Source: JBCBTJ01 sp964597685 (GTDB lineage Bacteria > Pseudomonadota > Alphaproteobacteria > Caulobacterales > Hyphomonadaceae). Taken from it: a DNA stretch of 9,741 nucleotides. The notes beneath the pieces were generated by a model, which did not search any database, had not been told where the DNA came from, and saw only the letters and a list, made by a program, of their open reading frames with translations. The translations under genes and the position numbers were made by a program. This document shows, in pieces, positions 5,501 through 9,741 of the stretch (position 1 is its first letter; every line of letters starts with the position of its first letter). The stretch covers positions 1 to 9,741 of the forward strand of contig CAZQZC010000094.1 of NCBI GenBank assembly GCA_964597685.1, in the 5' to 3' direction.

Positions 5501-6102
5501 TTGGGATTCTTCAGGCAATAGGCCGCCGCGCGGGCCGTGTTCTCCGCGCGCTGCGGCGCGTCCATCGGTTGCAGGAAAAAATGGCTGAAGTCCAGCGTTT
5601 CGAAATGCTCGGGCTGCGCCTCAGCTTCGGTTTGCGGGTAGACGAGCTTCAATTCATCGCCCGATCGCTGCGCTAGCGGCGCGTCGGCTTTTGGGCTGAC
5701 GCAAATCCAATCCAATCCGTCTGGCGCCTTGAGCGTGCCATTGGTTTCCACGCCGACCTCGAAGCCAGTCCGATGTAAGGCGTCGACCAAGGGCGCATCG
5801 AGCTGCAGAAGCGGCTCACCCCCTGTGCAAACGACATAAGGCGTCCCACCCGCTGAGCCGGCGCGCCACAAGGTCGCTACGTGCGCGGCGAGAGCCTGTG
5901 GACCTTCGAACCGCCCCCCGCCCGGTCCGTCCGTTCCCACAAAGTCCGTATCGCAGAAGCGACAGATGGCGCGCGCGCGATCGCGCTCCAGGCCGGACCA
6001 GAGATTACAGCCGGCGAACCTGAGGAAAACCGCCGCCCGTCCCGTCTGCGCGCCCTCGCCTTGCAGGGTCGCGTAGGCTTCCTTGACGCTGTAGATCTTC
6101 AC
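5455..6102 (-). CDS. queE: 7-carboxy-7-deazaguanine synthase (radical SAM)
   Basis: Radical SAM enzyme that contracts the pterin ring of 6-carboxytetrahydropterin to give 7-carboxy-7-deazaguanine, second of the three steps encoded here. The 215-aa product has the 4Fe-4S cysteines C32, C47 and C50, i.e. a CX14CX2C cluster motif. This is the expanded spacing known from Burkholderia multivorans QueE, not the standard CX3CX2C, so it is a recognised variant and not a defect. Other family signs are LQGEGAQTGRAAVFLRFAGCN at the N-terminus (residues 13-33), CDTDFVGTDG after the cluster, and the SAM-binding GGEP at 94-97. I chose the GTG start at 6102-6100 because family homology begins right there (KIYSVKEAYATLQGEG) and it overlaps the queC stop as GTGA. 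The frame stays open further upstream only inside queC. Confidence 0.95.
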   Translation of the reverse strand: MKIYSVKEAYATLQGEGAQTGRAAVFLRFAGCNLWSGLERDRARAICRFCDTDFVGTDGPGGGRFEGPQALAAHVATLWRAGSAGGTPYVVCTGGEPLLQLDAPLVDALHRTGFEVGVETNGTLKAPDGLDWICVSPKADAPLAQRSGDELKLVYPQTEAEAQPEHFETLDFSHFFLQPMDAPQRAENTARAAAYCLKNPKWRLSLQTHKLIGIP

Positions 6103-6812
6103 GTCGTCGCAAGCTCCCGCCAGGCGAACCACCCGTGCGCGCGCAATTCGCACGCGGGACATTCGCCGCAGCCATAGCCCCATTCGTGGCGCTTGGATCT
6201 GTCGCCGAGATAGCAGGTGTGGGTGCGCTCGACGATCAAGTCGATGAGGGCGCGACCGCCGATTTCGTCCGCCAAAGCCCAGGTTGCAGCTTTGTCCAGG
6301 GCCATAAGCGGGGTGGCGATCGTCAGATTCGTCTCCATGCCCAGCGACAGGGCCGCTTCTTGCGCGTCGATCGTCGCACGCCGGCAATCGGGATAGCCCG
6401 AATAATCGGTCTCGCACATGCCGCCGACAAGGACGCCTGCGCCGCGGCGATAGGCGAGCGCGCCTGCAAGCGTCAGAAAGAGGAGGTTTCGTCCCGGCAC
6501 GAATGTATTCGGCAAACCGTTCTTGTTCGTCTCAATCTGGACGTCGTGGGTCATCGCCGTCGCGCCGAGCGACCTCAGGATTCCAGCGTCGAGCAGATGG
6601 TCGGCGCCGAGACGATCGCGCCACGTGGACTTCATCGCGCGAAGGCCGTCGCGGAGTCCGGCGCGGCAATCCAGTTCGACGCGATGACGTTGGCCGTAAT
6701 CGAACCCCACTGTTTCGACAATGTCGTGGCGGTCCAGCGCCCAGGCCAGGCACGTTGCGGAATCCTGCCCACCCGAGAAGAGGACAAGGGCTTTATTGCG
6801 CGCTTCACTCAT
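6099..6812 (-). CDS. queC: 7-cyano-7-deazaguanine (preQ0) synthase
   Basis: ATP-dependent enzyme that converts 7-carboxy-7-deazaguanine plus ammonia to preQ0, the last of the three steps encoded here. The 237-aa product has the PP-loop ATP site SGGQDS at residues 13-18. The zinc-binding cysteines are C200, C215, C218 and C221 (HTCYLG ... GCGECPAC), the standard QueC set. FVPGRNLLFLTLA and GGMCETDYSGYPDCR are highly typical. The ATG at 6812 places the PP-loop 12 residues in, as usual; an in-frame TTG at 6869 would add 19 unconserved residues. The Shine-Dalgarno sequence is weak. It is first in the queC-queE-queD operon, and its TGA overlaps the queE GTG by 4 bp, a sign of translational coupling. 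preQ0 would go on to queuosine through QueF, Tgt and QueA encoded elsewhere. Confidence 0.96.
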   Translation of the reverse strand: MSEARNKALVLFSGGQDSATCLAWALDRHDIVETVGFDYGQRHRVELDCRAGLRDGLRAMKSTWRDRLGADHLLDAGILRSLGATAMTHDVQIETNKNGLPNTFVPGRNLLFLTLAGALAYRRGAGVLVGGMCETDYSGYPDCRRATIDAQEAALSLGMETNLTIATPLMALDKAATWALADEIGGRALIDLIVERTHTCYLGDRSKRHEWGYGCGECPACELRAHGWFAWRELATT

Positions 6813-6837
6813 TTTGCGGGAATACCAATGCGGCGGG

Positions 6838-6891
6838 ACAGGTCCAAGCCGGCAAATCTCTGCGGCCAAACCGACAATTCGGCTAACCTGT
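6838..6891 (-). promoter_or_regulatory. Potential structured leader upstream of queC
   Basis: Read on the minus strand, ACAGGT (6891-6886) can pair with ACCTGT (6843-6838). Between them lie two potential small hairpins: AGCCGA/TCGGTT (6884-6879 with 6874-6869, one G-U, 4-nt loop) and CCGCA/TGC-C-GG (6865-6861 with 6854-6849, one bulged C, 6-nt loop). Together they would form a three-way junction ending 25 nt before the queC start. It does not match the preQ1-I riboswitch consensus as I know it. Each helix is short enough to arise by chance, so a regulatory role is only a suggestion. Confidence 0.2.
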
Positions 6892-6893
6892 AA

Positions 6894-6922
6894 AGATTAA
6901 AACGATTCGCACGATGTCTCAA
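6894..6922 (-). promoter_or_regulatory. Candidate promoter of the queC-queE-queD operon
   Basis: On the minus strand TTGAGA (6922-6917, five of six matches to the sigma-70 -35 consensus) is followed after 17 bp by TAATCT (6899-6894, a weak -10). A start near 6887 would give a leader of about 75 nt ahead of queC. The -10 match is poor, so this is tentative. Confidence 0.3.
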
Positions 6923-6969
6923 AATAATCACACTTCGCTCTCCGGCGCAGATTCTTCCAAACGAATTTA

Positions 6970-6998
6970 TTGACATGCCCGATGTCGCGCGGTGTGAT
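6970..6998 (+). promoter_or_regulatory. Candidate sigma-70 promoter of the TonB-dependent receptor gene
   Basis: A perfect -35 TTGACA (6970-6975) stands 17 bp before TGTGAT (6993-6998), which matches TATAAT at four of six positions. It would give a leader of about 75 nt. The upstream DNA (6895-6970) is A+T-rich and shared with the divergent queC promoter region; I see no recognisable Fur-box-like palindrome in it. Confidence 0.5.
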
Positions 6999-7063
6999 CT
7001 GTGTGAGGCGCTACAAAAATCGCCCGCAAAAAATCAAACATTGCGGCTAACAAATGCGGCCGC

Positions 7064-7072
7064 AGGGGAGGA
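7064..7072 (+). promoter_or_regulatory. Ribosome binding site fixing the receptor start
   Basis: AGGGGAGGA ends 7 nt before the ATG at 7080 and is the strongest Shine-Dalgarno sequence in the window. It decides the start against the in-frame ATG at 6975, which lies within the candidate promoter. The palindrome TGCGGCCGCA (7055-7064) directly abuts it and might pair in the mRNA. Confidence 0.75.
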
Positions 7073-7079
7073 AATTCAA

Positions 7080-9722
7080 ATGAAAGTCAGCAGACGCTGG
7101 GAATCTATCCTGCTCGCGGGCGCGTCCTGGGCCGCTCTTTCCGCGACGGGCGTCGCACATGCGCAGGCGAACGACGACGATGATGACGATCGCGCCCGAA
7201 CGCTGGGCACCGTCACCGTCACGGCCACCCGTCGTGAGGAGAGCATCCAAGATGTTCCGATCGCGGTCACCGCGCTCGCGCCCGAGCAGCTTGAGCGGGC
7301 GGGCGTGCAAGACCTGCGGTCGCTGGACCGGCTCTCTGCGAGCTTCAATTTGAATTCTTCTCAAACGGAATCCCAGGGCACGACGATCCGTATCCGGGGC
7401 ATCGGCACCACGGGCAACAATATCGGCCTGGAAAGCGCGGTCGGCGTGTTCGTCGACGGCGTCTTCCTCAGCCGGCCGGGCGTCGCCCTGGGCGACTTGC
7501 TCGACCTCCAGCAAATCGAGGTTCTGCGCGGTCCGCAGGGCACGCTATTCGGCCGCAACACATCGGCTGGCGCGCTGAACATCACAACGCAGGCTCCGAA
7601 TTTGGACGAGGCGGAAGGGTTCGCGAACTTCACCTACGGCAATTTCGACCAGATCAACGCCCAGGCTGGCTTCTCGGTGCCCCTTATCGAAGACCAGCTC
7701 GCCTTCCGCCTGTCGGCGGCGTTCCGCGAGCGCGACGGCTTCGTGCAAAGCTCGACCGGCGCCGAGAGCAACAATCGCGACCGGTGGCTGGTGCGCGGCC
7801 AGGTGTTCTGGCAGCCGACGGACAATTTCAGCTTCCGCCTGATCGGCGACGTATCTGAAGCGAATGAAAGCTGCTGCGACGCTATCTTCATCAATGAGAG
7901 CGCGTTGACTTCGGCCTTCACTGCGCCGCTCCCGGCGGCTTTGGGCGGGCCTTTGGAGTTCCCCGACGGAGGCTTCGCTTTCGCCGGCCTCGATCCCGCG
8001 GGCGGCGTGACGTTCTCTGGCTTTGAAGCGCTGAACAGCCTCCAATCCAACGCCGAGCAATTCGAAAACCCGTTCGAGCAATGGGGCTTGTCCGGCGAGA
8101 TCAATTGGGATCTCGGCGCGTTCGACGTGACCTATATCGGTTCGTTCCGGAACTTCATCGCCGAATCAATTCAAGAATCGGACTTCAATGATCTCGAGGT
8201 GTTTTCGATCGCTGGATCGACGAGCGCCTTCCCCGTGGCGCCGGCTTTCGACGACATTGAGACGCTGACCCAAGAGATCCGCTTCAACGGCACGGCGTTT
8301 GACGATCGGGTCGATTGGCTGTTTGGGTTCTATTATTCCGACGAAGAGATCGAGGAGATCTCGACGCTGACCCTCGGCGCAGACTTCCAACAAGCCATCA
8401 GTCCCAATTTCTTTCCATTGATTGGAGCATCGCTCGGGACGAATCCCGCCTTGGTCCTCGCCGGCGGCGTCGATGCGAACGGCAGTTTTGCGACCAATCG
8501 CTTCTTCCAGGACGGCCAGTCATTCTCGTTCTTTACGGACAACACGATCGCGGTGACCGACAAGTTCGATTTCTCGTTCGGCATCCGTTATGTGAACGAA
8601 AGCAAGGACGGCTTGTTTGAACAGCTGGATGCGTCTTCGGACGCATGCCTCAGTGTTCTGGAGCAAGCGACGCTTGCCGCCGCGCCAGACTCCACGTCGC
8701 CGCTTGCACCGTTTGCGGGAGACACATTTGAGCTTGCCGCGGCGCTTACCTGTTTCCCATTCGCAACCGTGGCGGATGTCCCCGGCACATTGCTGCCGAC
8801 CACGTTCGACACGGAATTCGACGACGACGAGATCGTTTGGACGGTGCGCGGCGCTTATGACGTGACGCCGAATATCAACGCCTATGTCAGCTTCGCGCAC
8901 GGCTTCAAGGCGGGCGGCTTCAACCTCGACCCCACAGCGGCTGTCGGATTTGTCGATCCGGCCACCGGGGTTGCGTTCCCTGGCGACCCGACATTCGGCT
9001 CCGAAACGATCGATTCCTTCGAAGGCGGCATCAAGACGGATCTGTTCGGCGGACGCGTCCGAGCCAATGTCGCCGCGTTCCACTCGATCATTTCGGACTT
9101 CCAGGTCCTGGAGTTCACGGGCGTCCAATTCACCACCTTCAACGTGGACACGGCGCTGTCCACCGGGGTTGAGGTGGAGGTTGAAGCCCAGGTCACGGAC
9201 AATCTCTCTGTGAACACGGCCCTGACCTTCGCGGACGCTCGATATCCCGATGATTGTAATGGCGACTCGACCAGTCCGATCATTTTGAACCTCTGTGGGT
9301 CAGACCTGACTAATGCACCTGAATTTGTGGGCATCGCCGGATTTACTTATGAAGACAGTATTCCGAACACTAATCTGAGTTTCTTCTTCACAGGGTCTGG
9401 TCGCTACGAGAATGCACGCCGCACCAGCACTCAACCGACTTTTATCGGCACCGACATTCCGCTGCCGCTCGATATCCAGGCGCCGAACGCCAAGGTGGAT
9501 CTGCGTCTCGGAATCGGCAGCGAGGACGGTCGTTGGACCATTGAGGGGTGGGTGAACAACCTCACCGACAACGTCACCCGCAATGTGACGTTCAACATTC
9601 CTCTGCGCGGCGGCAGCTTCTTGCTGGAGCCATTTGGCGGCGACGGCGCGGCGGCCCAGGCCCGCGGCTCCTTTATTCAGGATCCGCGCACCTTCGGCGT
9701 CACCGTGCGCACCGAATTCTGA
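7080..9722 (+). CDS. TonB-dependent outer-membrane receptor (substrate unknown)
   Basis: An 880-aa outer-membrane transporter energised by TonB-ExbB-ExbD. A signal peptide spans residues 1-28 (cleavage AHA|QA). Then come a run of six Asp (32-37) and the TonB box region TVTVTATRR (44-52). The plug domain starts at QDVPIAVTAL and includes IRIRGIG, VGVFVDGVFLSR and the very typical QQIEVLRGPQGTLFGRNTSAGALNI. The rest is the 22-strand barrel with alternating aromatic strands, including NINAYVSFAHGFKAGGFN. The C-terminal strand ends in Phe (GVTVRTEF), as expected for BAM recognition. It is full length. Six Cys (C265, C266, C523, C558, C726, C739) fall in probable extracellular loops. The style is that of the large receptor family expanded in Caulobacterales and Sphingomonadales, whose substrates range from iron chelates to carbohydrates and aromatics; nothing nearby fixes the substrate. 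It is divergent from queC with its own promoter. Confidence 0.95.
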   Translation: MKVSRRWESILLAGASWAALSATGVAHAQANDDDDDDRARTLGTVTVTATRREESIQDVPIAVTALAPEQLERAGVQDLRSLDRLSASFNLNSSQTESQGTTIRIRGIGTTGNNIGLESAVGVFVDGVFLSRPGVALGDLLDLQQIEVLRGPQGTLFGRNTSAGALNITTQAPNLDEAEGFANFTYGNFDQINAQAGFSVPLIEDQLAFRLSAAFRERDGFVQSSTGAESNNRDRWLVRGQVFWQPTDNFSFRLIGDVSEANESCCDAIFINESALTSAFTAPLPAALGGPLEFPDGGFAFAGLDPAGGVTFSGFEALNSLQSNAEQFENPFEQWGLSGEINWDLGAFDVTYIGSFRNFIAESIQESDFNDLEVFSIAGSTSAFPVAPAFDDIETLTQEIRFNGTAFDDRVDWLFGFYYSDEEIEEISTLTLGADFQQAISPNFFPLIGASLGTNPALVLAGGVDANGSFATNRFFQDGQSFSFFTDNTIAVTDKFDFSFGIRYVNESKDGLFEQLDASSDACLSVLEQATLAAAPDSTSPLAPFAGDTFELAAALTCFPFATVADVPGTLLPTTFDTEFDDDEIVWTVRGAYDVTPNINAYVSFAHGFKAGGFNLDPTAAVGFVDPATGVAFPGDPTFGSETIDSFEGGIKTDLFGGRVRANVAAFHSIISDFQVLEFTGVQFTTFNVDTALSTGVEVEVEAQVTDNLSVNTALTFADARYPDDCNGDSTSPIILNLCGSDLTNAPEFVGIAGFTYEDSIPNTNLSFFFTGSGRYENARRTSTQPTFIGTDIPLPLDIQAPNAKVDLRLGIGSEDGRWTIEGWVNNLTDNVTRNVTFNIPLRGGSFLLEPFGGDGAAAQARGSFIQDPRTFGVTVRTEF

Positions 9723-9741
9723 TCCGTATGCCTCGCGGATC
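9721..9741 (+). terminator. Possible start of a terminator hairpin at the right edge
   Basis: GATCCG (9721-9726, overlapping the receptor stop codon) and CGGATC (9736-9741) form a 6-bp inverted repeat with a 9-nt loop. The window ends at the last base of the stem, so its true length and any T-tract cannot be seen. Confidence 0.25.

Noticed and set aside
6135..6893. Plus-strand 252-codon open frame across queC
   Set aside because: queC is unmistakable on the minus strand by its PP-loop and zinc cysteines; this is its shadow.
6813..6893. preQ1-I riboswitch upstream of queC
   Set aside because: The expected small hairpin with an A-rich pseudoknot tail is absent; only a generic fold can be drawn.
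6975..7079. In-frame upstream extension of the receptor from ATG 6975
   Set aside because: It overlaps the candidate -35 element, lacks a Shine-Dalgarno sequence, and would bury the signal peptide that begins at 7080.

Overview
This is a GC-rich bacterial window. The gene set (squalene-hopene cyclase, a CX14CX2C-type QueE, and a long TonB-dependent receptor opening with a TVTVTATRR TonB box) suggests an alphaproteobacterium of the Caulobacterales / Parvularculales / Sphingomonadales kind. That placement is inferred from protein style only; there is no rRNA or other marker here.

Layout. Positions 1-144 are mostly non-coding, with a possible minus-strand gene start running off the left edge. 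At 145-726 is a small class I SAM-dependent methyltransferase whose base composition is clearly poorer in G+C than its neighbours. A 159-bp spacer with a 10-bp direct repeat precedes squalene-hopene cyclase (886-2925). A classical short-chain dehydrogenase follows 31 bp later (2957-3691), probably in the same transcript. A pirin-family cupin (3802-4497) has its own good ribosome binding site and is bracketed by GC-rich hairpins. A small secreted protein of unknown function (4608-5081) follows.

The minus strand then carries a compact queuosine-precursor operon transcribed right to left: queC (6812-6099), queE (6102-5455) and queD (5500-5078). Together they turn 7,8-dihydroneopterin triphosphate into preQ0: QueD makes carboxytetrahydropterin, QueE makes carboxydeazaguanine and QueC makes preQ0. 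The genes overlap by 4 bp (GTGA) and 46 bp. queD also overlaps the convergent plus-strand gene so that both stop codons lie in one palindromic CTAG.

A 267-bp divergent spacer (6813-7079) separates queC from a plus-strand TonB-dependent outer-membrane receptor (7080-9722) that fills the rest of the window.

Most of the window is ordinary chromosomal housekeeping and envelope content. The points most worth a second look are: a QueD whose usual catalytic cysteine is a tyrosine; the pairing of a hopene cyclase with an SDR instead of the usual hpn genes; a hairpin covering the SDR start codon; a possible structured leader upstream of queC; and the unidentified secreted protein. I found no CRISPR array, insertion sequence, tRNA or rRNA, and no clear sign of an undescribed multi-gene system.
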